DNA from: Amphritea atlantica
GTDB lineage: Bacteria > Pseudomonadota > Gammaproteobacteria > Pseudomonadales > Balneatricaceae
Length of the DNA stretch: 64,000 nt
Assembly: GCA_024397875.1 (NCBI GenBank)
Contig: CP073344.1
Span: 3,525,001-3,589,000, forward strand
Direction of reading: 5' to 3'
The notes under the pieces are model-generated. The model ran no database searches, was not told the origin of the DNA, and worked only from the letters and a program-made list of their open reading frames with translations. Position numbers and translations under genes: made by a program. Shown piece after piece: positions 1 through 9,587 of the stretch (position 1 is its first letter; each line of letters starts with the position of its first letter).

Positions 1-1212
1 GCAGCGCCCCTCATCATTATCACTGCCGAGCACATCGAGGTTATTCACCGGATGCAGGAAACCATCAATGGGCGCACGTCCGATGACACGGTTCAGCGAG
101 GTGAGGAAAACGGGTTGTCTGAGCTGATTATTCCAGGGTCTGAAATTTAACGGATAACCTTTAGCACCATCCAACTTAAACTCTTCAGAACCTATAGTTT
201 TTAGCAGCGATTCCACGCTAAACGAGCTACTGCCCTGCTGGGGCCGATCCAGCAACGCCTGAGCAATTACCTTAACCGCCAGCCACGCTGACCAGTCGTA
301 ACCGGTCATCTGCCGTTTAGCTTTTTTAACAAAGCGTTTATTCACCTGGGGGGCACCGTTGCGCTCCCAGGCCCAGTGCCACCAGTCTGCTACCAGGCCC
401 GATGCGCCAACGACCGGACGCGGTTTAACGATGGAGTACGGCACATCAACCGCAAACTCACCCGTGGTATCAACCACATAGACCACATCATAGTCATCCT
501 TAGCGGTTAATAGTGAGATATTGTTCTGGTAACGCTGTCGGGGATCATTGCCCAGGGTATAGGGTTTAAGAGCGACCAGATCGAGGCCAAACTTTTTAGC
601 TGACGCCTGTAATGAATCGAGATAACGTCGATCAGGCTCGGCTTCACTGTGGAGTACCAGTACCTCTTTCCATTTTTTAGAGATCAGATACTGCGCCGTC
701 GCATCGGTCAGCATCCGACGACTGGGTAAGATATGTAACAAATTAGCCTGACAGTTTTCATCCCGCAGATTGTTTTCAAGGGCACTGAGGTTAAACAGAA
801 CCGTGTTGCTACCCTGTGCAGCATCAGCGGCTAGCTTTACCCCTTCAGCAGGAAGATCCAGTAACAAAAACTGAGAGCCCTCCGCCTGCAAGCTGAGAAT
901 AAGTTCAGGAAGCAGGGCTAATTCGTCTACCTCATGTATGACCAGTTCAAATTTGATCCCTCTCTTCTGGGCGGCAAAACGGGACTCTTTAATCGCCAGT
1001 TCAACCGCCGTATCGAGGCGTCCCCAGGGCTGAGCCTGATAACGGGCATCGATAATATCATCCCGATAACGGGGATCATCTGCATACTGTATCAGCGCAA
1101 TATTGAAGCTAGTAAGATCGCTGGCCCACACATTGGAGGACAGCAGTAGAACCTGCAGTGCGGCAGCTATCCTAAGATTAATAATCCTGAGAGTTTGAGT
1201 AAAACAGAACAT
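1..1212 (-). CDS. ABC substrate-binding protein of PQQ-alcohol-dehydrogenase systems (PedA1-like), partial
   Basis: The gene runs off the left edge; 404 codons are visible from an ATG that overlaps the stop of the upstream propeller gene by four bases (ATGA). The N-terminus has a signal peptide ending near SSNVWA, so the product is periplasmic. The fold is that of a branched-chain amino acid type binding protein (motifs such as NIALIQYADDPRYRDD and VLVLHSEAEPDRRYL). It matches my recollection of the family described as ABC substrate-binding protein of the PQQ-dependent alcohol dehydrogenase system, whose P. putida member PedA1 takes part in lanthanide-dependent growth. Context supports this: propeller and ATPase genes of the same system lie directly upstream, and pqq genes follow. 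The ligand is inferred, not shown. A cognate ABC-2 type permease is not visible and may lie beyond the window edge. Confidence 0.8.
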   Translation of the reverse strand, partial: MFCFTQTLRIINLRIAAALQVLLLSSNVWASDLTSFNIALIQYADDPRYRDDIIDARYQAQPWGRLDTAVELAIKESRFAAQKRGIKFELVIHEVDELALLPELILSLQAEGSQFLLLDLPAEGVKLAADAAQGSNTVLFNLSALENNLRDENCQANLLHILPSRRMLTDATAQYLISKKWKEVLVLHSEAEPDRRYLDSLQASAKKFGLDLVALKPYTLGNDPRQRYQNNISLLTAKDDYDVVYVVDTTGEFAVDVPYSIVKPRPVVGASGLVADWWHWAWERNGAPQVNKRFVKKAKRQMTGYDWSAWLAVKVIAQALLDRPQQGSSSFSVESLLKTIGSEEFKLDGAKGYPLNFRPWNNQLRQPVFLTSLNRVIGRAPIDGFLHPVNNLDVLGSDNDEGRC

Positions 1213-2195
1213 CAGTCATCCACCACAACATCGTGGGGCACCCGCCCTGCGGGCACCGACTTGATCACTTTGAGACGTTCGGTATCAATCACCGCCAGGT
1301 CATCACTCTTGCCATTGGTGACATAGAGCCGACTCTCGTCATGGTTAAGGGTGACTCCCCAGGCCCTCTTGCCCACCAGAATATAATCGATCACTTTGTT
1401 AGCCGCTATATCAACCACCGCAACATGGTTGGCACCACCCAGTGTGATATAGGCACGCTGACCATCTTTAGTCATCACCATGCCGACCGGAGAGATACTT
1501 TCCGCACGCACCCCACGTAGTGAAAAGGACAACTCAGCGACGGGTTGATAAGACACCGTATCCAGAATGGAAATGGTACCGCCCACTTCATTACTCACCC
1601 AGAGCTGTTGCTGATCTGGGGTCAGCAGCATCCGCCGTGGGCGATTGCCCACCACAATATTCTCAATCAGTTCATGGCTCTGCACATCGATCACATGCAC
1701 CATGTTAGCGACTTCAGAGGTCACGTAGACCAGACGATTATCCGCAGAGACCAACACCCCTTCCGGTTCTTCACCCACTTCAATCTCGGCCACTTTCCTG
1801 TCATCTTCTAATGAATAAACGGTCACCAGTCCATCATCTTCGTTAGAGGCATAAAGGTATTTTTCATCCGGTGACAGATCGAAGCGGTCAGGGTCTTCAC
1901 CGATCTCAATACTCTTTTGAACTTTAAGCGTCGCCACATCGATCACATCAATCGCATCCGCATCACCGCAAGCAACATAGAGCAGTGCACCATTTTTACT
2001 CAGTTTCATGGCACGGGGGCGTTCACTGGTTTTAATCGCCGTTACTTTATCCATACTTTTTGCTTCAAATACGGTGACCAGATCATCTTTTTCACTGCTG
2101 ACAAAAACATATCCACTTTTTGCCTGACTCTGTTGTGCCACTAACAACAGCAATACCAGCGCCACCGATTTAAAGGTTTTAACAAGCATGTCCAT
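1212..2195 (-). CDS. PQQ-dependent catabolism-associated beta-propeller protein (PedA2-like)
   Basis: Periplasmic YVTN-type beta-propeller of 327 residues. The frame is open further upstream to 2414, but I place the start at the ATG at 2195 because GGAG lies six bases before it and the protein then opens with a signal peptide (MDMLVKTFKSVALVLLLLVA, cleavage after SQA). Repeats with motifs LYVACGDADAIDVIDVATL, VYVTSEVANMVHVIDV, LWVSNEVGGTISILD and LYVTNGKSDDLAVID recur every 40 to 45 residues. The 17-base overlap with the upstream ATPase and the four-base overlap with the downstream binding protein show one operon. The family is known beside PQQ alcohol dehydrogenases; P. putida PedA2 belongs to an ABC system needed for lanthanide-dependent growth. 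Its molecular role is unknown. Confidence 0.85.
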   Translation of the reverse strand: MDMLVKTFKSVALVLLLLVAQQSQAKSGYVFVSSEKDDLVTVFEAKSMDKVTAIKTSERPRAMKLSKNGALLYVACGDADAIDVIDVATLKVQKSIEIGEDPDRFDLSPDEKYLYASNEDDGLVTVYSLEDDRKVAEIEVGEEPEGVLVSADNRLVYVTSEVANMVHVIDVQSHELIENIVVGNRPRRMLLTPDQQQLWVSNEVGGTISILDTVSYQPVAELSFSLRGVRAESISPVGMVMTKDGQRAYITLGGANHVAVVDIAANKVIDYILVGKRAWGVTLNHDESRLYVTNGKSDDLAVIDTERLKVIKSVPAGRVPHDVVVDD

Positions 2196-2949
2196 GAACG
2201 ACTCCAATAGTTTTATTAAGATTGACCAGGTGTAAAAATGCGTCTGAAAGGGAGACTCCGCTATCCTCTTCAGCCAGCAATTTGTCGGGGGATGAATCAG
2301 CCAGAATCTTACCTTTGTCGAGCACCACGACCCGATCAGCCTGCTGAATCTCCTCAACGATATGGGTACTCCAAAGCACTGCCAGATCCCGCTCTTTACA
2401 CAGGGAAATAACATGATTAACCAGCGACTTACGTGATTCCGGATCTAACCCAACGGTGGCTTCATCCATCAATAACAATCGGGGCCGGTGTAACAGACTA
2501 CGAATCAGTTCAACTTTGCGGCGGTTGCCGCCACTTAAACTTCGCACCGGCTGATATCGCACAGCGGTCATGTCAAAGCGTTCTAACTCACTGGCAATAC
2601 GGTGCTCTGCTTCAGACCGGCTCAGTCCATGTAACAGACAGTGAAATTTAAGGTTGCCCTGCACCGTCAGATCGAGATCCAGGGTTGACTGCTGAAAGAC
2701 AACACCAATAGAAGAAAGTGCGTCAATCGGATGACGGCGGATATCATGCCCACATACCTGTATCTGACCACTATCGTTATTAAACAGACCGGTTAACAGC
2801 TGAAACAGTGTGGTTTTGCCCGCGCCATTCTGGCCCAGCAAACCAACAAACTGAGATGATTGAATCGCTAAACTGACCTTGTCTAAAGCTTTAATCTGCC
2901 CGTAGGTTTTGCTGACGGTGATCAGTTCCAGTGCGGCATCTGAATTCAT
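2179..2949 (-). CDS. ABC transporter ATP-binding protein of the PQQ-alcohol-dehydrogenase system (PedB-like)
   Basis: Cytoplasmic ATPase of 256 residues, full length for an ABC-2 type nucleotide-binding subunit. Walker A is GQNGAGKTT (about residues 38-46), the signature is LSGGNRRKVE, Walker B is LLLMDEATVGLD, and the switch His lies in LWSTHIVEE. It overlaps the upstream NitT-type ATPase gene by four bases and the downstream propeller gene by 17, so translation is probably coupled. Family membership fits the ATPase of the Ped/Lut-type transporters found beside PQQ dehydrogenases. Its own membrane partner is not the adjacent NitT-type permease, which already has its ATPase, so the true permease is probably outside the window. 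Confidence 0.82.
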   Translation of the reverse strand: MNSDAALELITVSKTYGQIKALDKVSLAIQSSQFVGLLGQNGAGKTTLFQLLTGLFNNDSGQIQVCGHDIRRHPIDALSSIGVVFQQSTLDLDLTVQGNLKFHCLLHGLSRSEAEHRIASELERFDMTAVRYQPVRSLSGGNRRKVELIRSLLHRPRLLLMDEATVGLDPESRKSLVNHVISLCKERDLAVLWSTHIVEEIQQADRVVVLDKGKILADSSPDKLLAEEDSGVSLSDAFLHLVNLNKTIGVVHGHAC

Positions 2950-3725
2950 ACATCTCCCCCTGAGATCAATTTCAGAACGGGATCTGAGAGGGCCCCTTCT
3001 AATAAACCAACATGCTCACTCAGCAGATCATTTTTCCAGTACTGAAGTCTGCTATCGTCAACAGCCCGGGGACGAGGCAAATCAACCGGTTTGTCCAGAA
3101 TCACCATAGCCGGTGCAGAAGAGAGAAACAGAATCCGGTCCGCCAGCTGAATCGCCTCATTGAGATCATGGGTGACAAAAATCACCGTCGGTTGATGTTC
3201 TACCCATAATTCCCCGAGAAGTGCACGCAGGTTGTCCGCATTGGGCGCGTCCAGAGATACAAAGGGCTCATCCAGCAGCAACAGATCCGGTTCGGTCAGA
3301 AAAGCCCGGGCGATACTGACTCTGCGCTGCATCCCGCCCGAGAGGTGTTTTGGATAGAGATCGGATTTTCCCGCCAGCCCAACCTTTGTCAGTATCGCCT
3401 CGATGTCAGACTCAGTGGTGTCAGGCTTCACCAGACGCAGGTTATCAGCCACTGTTAGCCAGGGCATCAGTCTCGGCTGCTGAAAGATATAACCGATCTT
3501 ACAGTCGGGCTTACCGCTGAGAGGGTAACCGTTAAACTTAATCTCACCGGGAGCACAGCTTTGCAGCGCCGCAATCATATTCAGCAGGGTCGTTTTGCCC
3601 GCACCCGAAGGGCCAACCAGCGCGACAAACTCACCCGGGGATACGCTAAAAGAGAGCGGCCCTAGTACTTTGTCAGGGCTATTGGCATAGAACTTACTCT
3701 GTAAGGCAATATCAAGATTGACCAT
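2946..3725 (-). CDS. NitT/TauT-family ABC transporter ATP-binding protein
   Basis: ATPase of 259 residues of the SsuB/TauB/NrtD family, energising import through the permease encoded just upstream. Walker A GPSGAGKTT (about residues 38-46), Q-loop IFQQPRLMPWL, signature LSGGMQRRVSIARAF, Walker B LLLLDEPFVSLD and switch VTHDLNEA are all intact. The start overlaps the permease gene by 14 bases, and the stop overlaps the PedB-like gene by four, placing two ABC systems in one transcript. The substrate cannot be read from the sequence. Confidence 0.88.
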   Translation of the reverse strand: MVNLDIALQSKFYANSPDKVLGPLSFSVSPGEFVALVGPSGAGKTTLLNMIAALQSCAPGEIKFNGYPLSGKPDCKIGYIFQQPRLMPWLTVADNLRLVKPDTTESDIEAILTKVGLAGKSDLYPKHLSGGMQRRVSIARAFLTEPDLLLLDEPFVSLDAPNADNLRALLGELWVEHQPTVIFVTHDLNEAIQLADRILFLSSAPAMVILDKPVDLPRPRAVDDSRLQYWKNDLLSEHVGLLEGALSDPVLKLISGGDV

Positions 3726-4479
3726 GGTATCCCCCCCGGGCGATGTAACGATCCAACGGGCGCATAATCAGCCCCTCAATCACCAGAATAATGGCCGCAA
3801 ACGCCAGGGTGTAAGCCAGAATGCTGGCTATATCAAAAAACTGAAAATAGGTGCCCAGCTGAAAGCCCACGCCATCACTACGTCCCAACAGTTCAACCAC
3901 CAGCACAATTTTCCAGATCAGTGACAGACCGGAACGAGCCGACGCCATAATGAAGGGGTAAAGCTGAGGCAGATAAACTTTAAAAAAGTAACGTAGCGGC
4001 GCAACCTGAAAGACCTTTGCAACCTCCAGCAGATCCCGGTCAACAACCCGGGCGCCTTCACGCACCATAACCACAACGGTCGGGATTTTATTAATCGCCA
4101 CCGCCGCAATCGCTGCCGCTTCCACCAGCCCAAACCAGACATAGCAGAGCATAATAGTAACCAGCGCTGGCACATTAAGGGCGATAATTAGGATAGAGTC
4201 GCCCGCCGCGTTTAAACGGGTAAACGCCCCCATCATGATGCCGATCAGCACCCCCAGCGCCATCGCGATAGTAAAACTCATCATCACTCTTATCATGGTA
4301 ACAACCAGATGATGTAGCATATCGCCGTCGAATAGATGGGTGCGAAAACTGGCAAACACCTGAAGCACACTGGGGAAAGTGTTGTCATCCAGCAGCACCG
4401 CAGCCAACTGCCACACAACAAACAATATCACCAGAGGCAACGACACCAGCACAAAACGTTTTATAGCGAAAACGATCAC
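3712..4479 (-). CDS. NitT/TauT-family ABC transporter permease
   Basis: Integral inner-membrane protein of 255 residues with about six transmembrane segments (for example LVSLPLVILFVVWQLAAVLL near the N-terminus and ILAYTLAFAAIILVIEGLI near the C-terminus). The cytoplasmic coupling loop is visible as EVAKVFQVAPLRYFFKVYLP (about residues 157-176), typical of SsuC/TauC-type BPD permeases. Overlaps with the upstream binding-protein gene (four bases) and the downstream ATPase (14 bases) indicate a tight operon. Confidence 0.88.
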   Translation of the reverse strand: MIVFAIKRFVLVSLPLVILFVVWQLAAVLLDDNTFPSVLQVFASFRTHLFDGDMLHHLVVTMIRVMMSFTIAMALGVLIGIMMGAFTRLNAAGDSILIIALNVPALVTIMLCYVWFGLVEAAAIAAVAINKIPTVVVMVREGARVVDRDLLEVAKVFQVAPLRYFFKVYLPQLYPFIMASARSGLSLIWKIVLVVELLGRSDGVGFQLGTYFQFFDIASILAYTLAFAAIILVIEGLIMRPLDRYIARGGYHGQS

Positions 4480-5507
4480 TTATTCCCTCCTGTAGTGACC
4501 TGCTTGATACTCTTTTCAGCGCCCGCAACCCAGAACAATGAACGATCCAGCTTTACAGCTCCGCCCGTCAGTTTGTCACCACCCTCGTGAGCCATAATGG
4601 CGTAGAGTTTTTCCAGTGAATCCAGCTCATCAATACCAAACTGTTGCTGTACCCCACCACGATAACCCGTTTTAAGTGCGGCAAAAATAGAGTCGTCTTC
4701 CGCCTTGATCAGCGGTTTAATGCGCTGCCATTCTGCATCTGATTCTAACAATATCTGCCGGGCTTCCCGGGACGCCCTTAAAAAATTACCCAACTGCTCA
4801 CTTTTTTCCTGAATCATCGCCTCAGTGAACACCCAGCCCAGCAGCGGGATCTGATAATTGACGCCCAACCCTCGGATCATCTCGTCAACAGTGATGATCG
4901 GTTTAAACCCTTTGGCTTTAAGTCGTGCACTGTAGTGCCAGAAATTAAGACTCAATGGTAGCTTGCCGTCATACATCAACTGATTTAACAAAGGAGGCGC
5001 TGCAAAGACAGGCTCAGTAATGTCTACAATGTTACGCCCGAGAGTCTGCTTACTGTAGGCCTGAAGCAGCAACCAGCTCTTATCAACAGAGCCTCCCGCC
5101 ACGCCCAGTCGGGCATCTTTAATATCATTAAGGGATGAAACAACGCTATCCGACTGAGCATACAGCCCCCCGGATGCGGACGAGACTGGTGAGAAACCAA
5201 ACATCCGTTGATTAAACCGCTGGCGGTTAACCCAGACCCAGTCGCTGTAGATAAGATCAACGGCATCACTTTGCAGGGCAACTGAACTGGCGTTTTTGCC
5301 TGCAACAGGGGTCACTTCAAGGGAAAAATGGTATTTTTCATCGAGCTTATGGTGCCGTATAACATCCATCTCCCAGTTGACTGTACCAAACTGTAATACG
5401 GCTACCCGAATCTGGGGCAATTCACTGGCATAAGCATGAATTGATAACATACTAATAAGAACAATATTAATGATATAAGCCATAATTTTTATTTCTTTAT
5501 TATTCAT
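4476..5507 (-). CDS. NitT/TauT-family ABC transporter periplasmic substrate-binding protein
   Basis: Exported binding protein of 343 residues with the NMT1/THI5-like fold (opening IRVAVLQFGTVNWEMDVIRH, then SSVALQSDAVDLIYSDWVWV). The signal peptide ends near AYA-SELP. Two starts are possible: ATG at 5507 or ATG at 5483; neither has a strong ribosome site, and both keep the signal peptide. It is the first gene of an operon that continues to the window edge. A sigma-54 type promoter lies about 60 to 75 bases upstream of 5507. The ligand is unknown. Location between PedA-B-like genes and pqq suggests a substrate, cofactor or metal linked to alcohol oxidation, which is inference. Confidence 0.82.
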   Translation of the reverse strand: MNNKEIKIMAYIINIVLISMLSIHAYASELPQIRVAVLQFGTVNWEMDVIRHHKLDEKYHFSLEVTPVAGKNASSVALQSDAVDLIYSDWVWVNRQRFNQRMFGFSPVSSASGGLYAQSDSVVSSLNDIKDARLGVAGGSVDKSWLLLQAYSKQTLGRNIVDITEPVFAAPPLLNQLMYDGKLPLSLNFWHYSARLKAKGFKPIITVDEMIRGLGVNYQIPLLGWVFTEAMIQEKSEQLGNFLRASREARQILLESDAEWQRIKPLIKAEDDSIFAALKTGYRGGVQQQFGIDELDSLEKLYAIMAHEGGDKLTGGAVKLDRSLFWVAGAEKSIKQVTTGGNK

Positions 5508-5566
5508 ATGGACAAATGATGCTATTTCCGTGGAAGCTAAGCTTGCACTTATAACACACTTGATAA

Positions 5567-5583
5567 TGCAATTACCGAGCCAT
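5567..5583 (-). promoter_or_regulatory. Predicted sigma-54 promoter (P1) for the ABC operon
   Basis: On the minus strand the sequence reads TGGCTCGGTAATTGCA, with GG and GC exactly ten bases apart, close to the sigma-54 consensus TGGCAC-N5-TTGCA. The predicted transcript would begin near 5556, giving a leader of about 50 bases to the ATG at 5507. Confidence 0.7.
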
Positions 5584-5623
5584 AGCGGGGACCAAGCATA
5601 GTTCGGTTATATTGATAAGTTAA

Positions 5624-5646
5624 ACAACTGCACCAGCAACAGATGT
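5624..5646. promoter_or_regulatory. Candidate activator-binding sites upstream of P1
   Basis: ACAACTGC at 5624-5631 and ACAGATGT at 5639-5646 both fit a core ACA-N2-TGT (the first with one mismatch). They lie about 50 and 65 bp upstream of P1, closer than usual for an enhancer. Similar elements occur near the other sigma-54 promoters of the locus. Confidence 0.4.
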
Positions 5647-5715
5647 CTTGTAAAAAATGCAACACGTGCCGCATAAATGGAACACACTGAAACAACGAGA
5701 GCCAAAAGCCATTGA

Positions 5716-6900
5716 CTAACTTTTAGCAAAAACTTTGGAGTTACGTTCGTTACGGTAGATCGGTTCTTTGTGGGAGGGTAGTTCAGCCTCTTCCCGCGCC
5801 TGAATGATCATACCGTGGTTCGGCGATTTACTGCACACCGGGTCAGTATTGTTGGCATCACCGGTCATCATAAAGGCCTGGCAGCGACAACCACCAAAGT
5901 CCTTCTCTTTTTCATCACAGCTACGGCAAGGTTCTTTCATCCACTCATAGCCACGGAAGTGGTTGAAGCCATTGGACCGGTTCCAGATAGCCTCGATACT
6001 CTGCTCCCGCACATTGGGGAACTCGATCGGCAGCATGCGTGCACTGTGACACGGCAGCGCGGTGCCATCCGGGGTGACCGTGAGAAATACCTGGCCCCAG
6101 CCGTTCATACACCCTTTAGGGCGCTCTTCGTAATAGTCCGGGGTTACAAAGATAATCTTGATCGGATTACCTTCCGCCGCCAGCCGGTCACGGTACTCAT
6201 TGGTGATCCGTTCGGCCCGCTCCAGTTGCACCCGGGTGGGCAGCAGATCGTTACGGTTTTCATACGCCCAGCCATAATACTGACAGGTAGCCAGTTCGAC
6301 GTAATCCGCTTTCAACTCAACACAGAGTTCGATAATACGGTCTATCTGATCAATATTGTGACGATGGGTGACAAAGTTCAGCACCATCGGATAACCCTGG
6401 GCTTTCACTTCCCGGGCCATCGCCAGCTTCTGTTTAAACGCTTTTTCAGAACCCGCCAGCAGGTTGTTCACTTCAGGATCGGCCGCCTGAAAGCTGACCT
6501 GGATATGATCCAGACCCGCTTCTCTGAAATCAGCAATCTTGCGTTCGTTTAACCCCACCCCTGAGGTGATCAGATTGGAATAGTAGCCGAGGTTTCGCGC
6601 TTCCCTAATCAGCTCAATCAGGTCCTGGCGCACCAGTGGCTCGCCACCGGAAAAACCCAGTTGGGCGGCCCCCAGTTCACGCGCCTGAGTGAAGACGTCG
6701 ATCCACTCAGCCGTCGTCAGCTCTCCCGTTTTGCTGGCAAAATCCACCGGATTGGCGCAGTAAGGGCACTGCAGAGGACATTTATAGGTCAGTTCGGCCA
6801 GCAACCAGAGCGGCTGACCATGGGTTGGGACATTGTTTAAATGGCTTAAAGACGGCGCCTGTGAAGGCTGACCGTTACAGGCTGATCCAGAGTTGCTCAC
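5716..6900 (-). CDS. pqqE: PqqE, radical SAM enzyme of PQQ biosynthesis
   Basis: PqqE forms the carbon-carbon bond between the Glu and Tyr side chains of the PqqA peptide, the first step of PQQ synthesis, acting with the chaperone PqqD. The radical SAM motif CPLQCPYC (C41, C45, C48) follows the family opening [10 protein letters not shown]. Auxiliary cluster cysteines appear in the C-terminal SPASM domain ([27 protein letters not shown]). At 394 residues it is of usual length. The start overlaps pqqD by 26 bases, consistent with translational coupling in pqqABCDE. A shorter start cannot be excluded because the first 25 residues are not conserved in character. Confidence 0.97.
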   Translation of the reverse strand: MSNSGSACNGQPSQAPSLSHLNNVPTHGQPLWLLAELTYKCPLQCPYCANPVDFASKTGELTTAEWIDVFTQARELGAAQLGFSGGEPLVRQDLIELIREARNLGYYSNLITSGVGLNERKIADFREAGLDHIQVSFQAADPEVNNLLAGSEKAFKQKLAMAREVKAQGYPMVLNFVTHRHNIDQIDRIIELCVELKADYVELATCQYYGWAYENRNDLLPTRVQLERAERITNEYRDRLAAEGNPIKIIFVTPDYYEERPKGCMNGWGQVFLTVTPDGTALPCHSARMLPIEFPNVREQSIEAIWNRSNGFNHFRGYEWMKEPCRSCDEKEKDFGGCRCQAFMMTGDANNTDPVCSKSPNHGMIIQAREEAELPSHKEPIYRNERNSKVFAKS

Positions 6901-7168
6901 GGGCGTCTCCTAAAAAATCCAGAATATCCCGGTCGATCCCCTCAGCATCCGGGAACTTTGCCTGCAGTGTCTGGATAATATCCGCTACAGTGCTTTGACC
7001 ATCGACCAGCGCCAGTACTTCACCGGCCGGGCCATTGAGTTTGACCATCCCTTCGGGATAGAGCAGCACATAGCAGTCCTGCGCTTTCTCCCACTGGAAG
7101 CGGAACATCCGGTTGAGCACCGGGGTCTGATCCGGCGTTATCGCGGGGGCGTTCGCCGGGCTGCTCAT
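6875..7168 (-). CDS. pqqD: PqqD, peptide chaperone of PQQ biosynthesis
   Basis: PqqD of 97 residues binds the PqqA precursor peptide and presents it to PqqE. The family pattern is clear: [19 protein letters not shown] followed by [17 protein letters not shown] and a C-terminal helix with [14 protein letters not shown]. It overlaps the end of pqqC by four bases and the start of pqqE by 26, so all three are probably translated in a coupled way. Confidence 0.95.
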   Translation of the reverse strand: MSSPANAPAITPDQTPVLNRMFRFQWEKAQDCYVLLYPEGMVKLNGPAGEVLALVDGQSTVADIIQTLQAKFPDAEGIDRDILDFLGDAREQLWISL

Positions 7169-7950
7169 GCAAACAATCCTTTGTGATACACCTTCTCGTC
7201 AGTCACCGTATGATACGGTGGACGTTTAAGTTCATAGGCCATGGTCATCGAGTCCAGCATGGTCCACAGCACATCCAGTTTAAACTGCAGGATGTTGAGC
7301 ATCTTTTCCTGTTGCTCACGGGTTTTGTAGTAATCCAGGGTGATCTCCAGCCCATGTACCACATCGCGGCGGGCTTCGGTCAGACGGTTACGGAAGTACT
7401 GATAGCCCTCCTCTTTAATCCAGGGATAGTGGCCCGGCCAGCTGTCCAGACGATTCTGATGGATCGTTGGTGCAAACATCTCAGTCAGCGAGGAGCTGGC
7501 GGCTTCATGCCAGTCAGCCCGGCGGGCAAAATTGACATAGGCATCCACGGCAAAGCGAACCCCCGGCAAGACATGTTCTTCCGAGAGGATCTCTTCGCGG
7601 GTCAGGCCGACCGCCTCACCCAGTTGCAACCAGGCTTCGATGCCACCCACCGCGCCATCATAACCATCATGGTCCAGTATGCGCTGCACCCAGTGACGAC
7701 GCACTTCGCGATCGGAGCAGTTGGCCATAATCGCCGCATCTTTCACCGGAATGGAGATCTGATAGTAAAACCGGTTAGCCACCCAGCCCTGAATCTGCTC
7801 TTTAGTGCAGCTGCCGTTGTACATGGCGATATGGTAAGGGTGCTGCGTATGATAAAAAGCGCTTTTCGCCCGCAGCGCCTGTTCAAATTCGTCCCGGCTC
7901 ATCGGTGGCAGATCGGCTTGTGTACCGGCTTCGTTCATCTGTGCATTCAT
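7165..7950 (-). CDS. pqqC: PqqC, pyrroloquinoline-quinone synthase
   Basis: PqqC catalyses the last step, the oxygen-dependent ring closure and oxidation giving PQQ. The 261-residue protein shows the heme-oxygenase-like all-helical family with hallmark stretches [37 protein letters not shown] and ILDHDGYDG. Length matches the family (about 250). It starts ten bases after pqqB ends and runs four bases into pqqD. Confidence 0.97.
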   Translation of the reverse strand: MNAQMNEAGTQADLPPMSRDEFEQALRAKSAFYHTQHPYHIAMYNGSCTKEQIQGWVANRFYYQISIPVKDAAIMANCSDREVRRHWVQRILDHDGYDGAVGGIEAWLQLGEAVGLTREEILSEEHVLPGVRFAVDAYVNFARRADWHEAASSSLTEMFAPTIHQNRLDSWPGHYPWIKEEGYQYFRNRLTEARRDVVHGLEITLDYYKTREQQEKMLNILQFKLDVLWTMLDSMTMAYELKRPPYHTVTDEKVYHKGLFA

Positions 7951-7960
7951 GGCAAACCTC

Positions 7961-8908
7961 TCAGAGTTCTATACCCATTCCGTCCCAGGATACTTCGATA
8001 CCGTGGGCTTCCACTTCGGCCCGTTCCGGTGAGTCTTCATCCAGGATCGGATTGGTATTGTTAATGTGGATCAGCACTTTCCGGGGCTTATCCAGCGTAT
8101 CCAGAAAGTCGATCATGCCACCCCTGCCGGTTTCATCATTACGCAACTGCGCCAGATGGCCCATGGTGACGCCGAGCTTATCGCCCACACCGGTGGTGAT
8201 CAGCTCATCGTCACGCCAGATAGTGCCGTCGACCAGCAAGCAATCTGCCTCTTTCATAATCGGTTTAAGGTGGGGTTCAATCTGGCCAAGGCCAGGGGCA
8301 TAGAACAGGGTTTTCCCGCTGCGGGTATCTTCTATCAGGATACCTATATTGTCCCCTGGATGGGGGTCGTTGCGATGCGGTGAATAGGGTGGAGCACTGC
8401 TGAGCAGCGCGACCGCTGTCAGTTTCAGTTCGGGGACCTGAGGGATCACAAAGCTGTTAGCGCCCTCGTCTGCCGCTCCCCCGACAGGAATGCGGTTGCG
8501 TTTGATACCGCCATTCCAGTGTTCCAGCATCTTAAAGATGGGGAAACCGGTGGTCAGATCCTGATACACCATATCGGTACACCAGACCTCATGGGGGCAA
8601 CCTTCACGCAGCATCAGCAGACCGGTGGTATGGTCGATCTGGCTGTCCATGAAGACAATCGCGGCAATGCCGGTATCACGAATTTTGCGATTCGGTTGCA
8701 TCGGTGCGAAGTCAGCCAGCTGCTGACGGATATCCGGGGAGGTATTAAACAGAATCCAGTCTTCGCCATTGGCACTCACCGCAATGGAGGACTGCGTCCG
8801 GGATTTTGCATTAAGCGTTCCGGCCCGATAGCCGGCACAGTTGCGGCAGTTACAGTTCCACTGAGGAAAACCGCCGCCCGCTGCGGAACCAAGAATCTGA
8901 ATTTTCAT
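7961..8908 (-). CDS. pqqB: PqqB, metallo-beta-lactamase-fold protein of PQQ biosynthesis
   Basis: PqqB is reported to act as a hydroxylase on the cross-linked intermediate, earlier proposed as a PQQ carrier. The start chosen is the ATG at 8908 ([19 protein letters not shown]), the conserved family N-terminus; the frame is open to 8938 but those ten residues look non-coding. The cysteine motif CNCRNC, the metallo-hydrolase-like [13 protein letters not shown] and the C-terminal HINNTNPIL are present. The product is 315 residues. About 150 bases separate it from pqqA. Confidence 0.96.
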   Translation of the reverse strand: MKIQILGSAAGGGFPQWNCNCRNCAGYRAGTLNAKSRTQSSIAVSANGEDWILFNTSPDIRQQLADFAPMQPNRKIRDTGIAAIVFMDSQIDHTTGLLMLREGCPHEVWCTDMVYQDLTTGFPIFKMLEHWNGGIKRNRIPVGGAADEGANSFVIPQVPELKLTAVALLSSAPPYSPHRNDPHPGDNIGILIEDTRSGKTLFYAPGLGQIEPHLKPIMKEADCLLVDGTIWRDDELITTGVGDKLGVTMGHLAQLRNDETGRGGMIDFLDTLDKPRKVLIHINNTNPILDEDSPERAEVEAHGIEVSWDGMGIEL

Positions 8909-9061
8909 TTTTTTTCCATATGGCGGAAACCGACCCAAAACAAACTCACACTAAAATCAACTTAACTTCAGAGCAAATCCATTTCAGGCCAGAAACCTAT
9001 ACATGCAACCCGAACCTACCGGGCATGGTTGCATGCATTATTTGGAGATTGATAAAGAAAT

Positions 9062-9136
9062 TTATCGGTTGGCGAAATACATTGTAACTTCGAAACCGAT
9101 ACGCAGATCTTTGTAAGATGGTTTTGTCCAGCTCAT
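9062..9136 (-). CDS. pqqA: PqqA, PQQ precursor peptide
   Basis: A 24-residue peptide supplying the glutamate and tyrosine from which PQQ is made. It reads MSWTKPSYKDLRIG then FEVTMYFANR; the cross-linked pair is E16 and Y20 in the conserved ExxxY spacing. The ATG at 9136 is preceded by AGGAG six bases upstream, a strong ribosome site fitting the need for excess peptide over enzymes. It is too short for ordinary gene finding. It heads pqqABCDE on the minus strand, under a predicted sigma-54 promoter near 9270. Confidence 0.97.
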   Translation of the reverse strand: MSWTKPSYKDLRIGFEVTMYFANR

Positions 9137-9262
9137 GGGTAACTCCTAATATTAGATTTATTTTCAACCGTAGCATTCTTGCAACGAGAGTTGCGACACC
9201 TGAAGCAAAACAGACCAATAAATTCAGCGTTTTACACCCAGAAACAACTCTGAATAAAATAG

Positions 9263-9279
9263 AGCAATTTCCAGGCCAG
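9263..9279 (-). promoter_or_regulatory. Predicted sigma-54 promoter (P2) for pqqABCDE
   Basis: The minus strand reads TGGCCTGGAAATTGCT, GG and GC ten bases apart, with a good TTGCT -12 element. Predicted start near 9252 leaves a leader of about 115 bases before pqqA. Confidence 0.6.
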
Positions 9280-9587
9280 AGTGCTCTTCGAGTTTTAATT
9301 ATCAAAATACACGATAGAAAGCCTAAAAATTAGACAGCTACAGACATATAAATCAGGATAGTTCTACCTGTAAGCAAAAAAACTTATAAATCGGATTATA
9401 AATATAAAACCCTTGCCTATAAGCTCGCATGGAAAATTTATTGAATTAAACATAAGCGTGACCGACATTAGCTTAACGCCAATAACTGATCATACATAAT
9501 AAGAACATACAAACATTATCAAATTCGAAAACTCCACACTTCACATCATCCCTTCAAACCCGATAAAGCGGAAAATCAACACGCCAG

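Noticed and set aside
2196..2414. Upstream extension of the beta-propeller gene to 2414
   Set aside because: It overlaps the PedB-like ATPase coding region and would bury the signal peptide; the ATG at 2195 has a proper ribosome site.
5815..6552. 245-codon plus-strand open frame
   Set aside because: It lies antisense within pqqE, which has all catalytic motifs; the frame has no motifs of its own.
7183..8064. 293-codon plus-strand open frame
   Set aside because: Antisense to pqqC and pqqB, explained by their codon bias.
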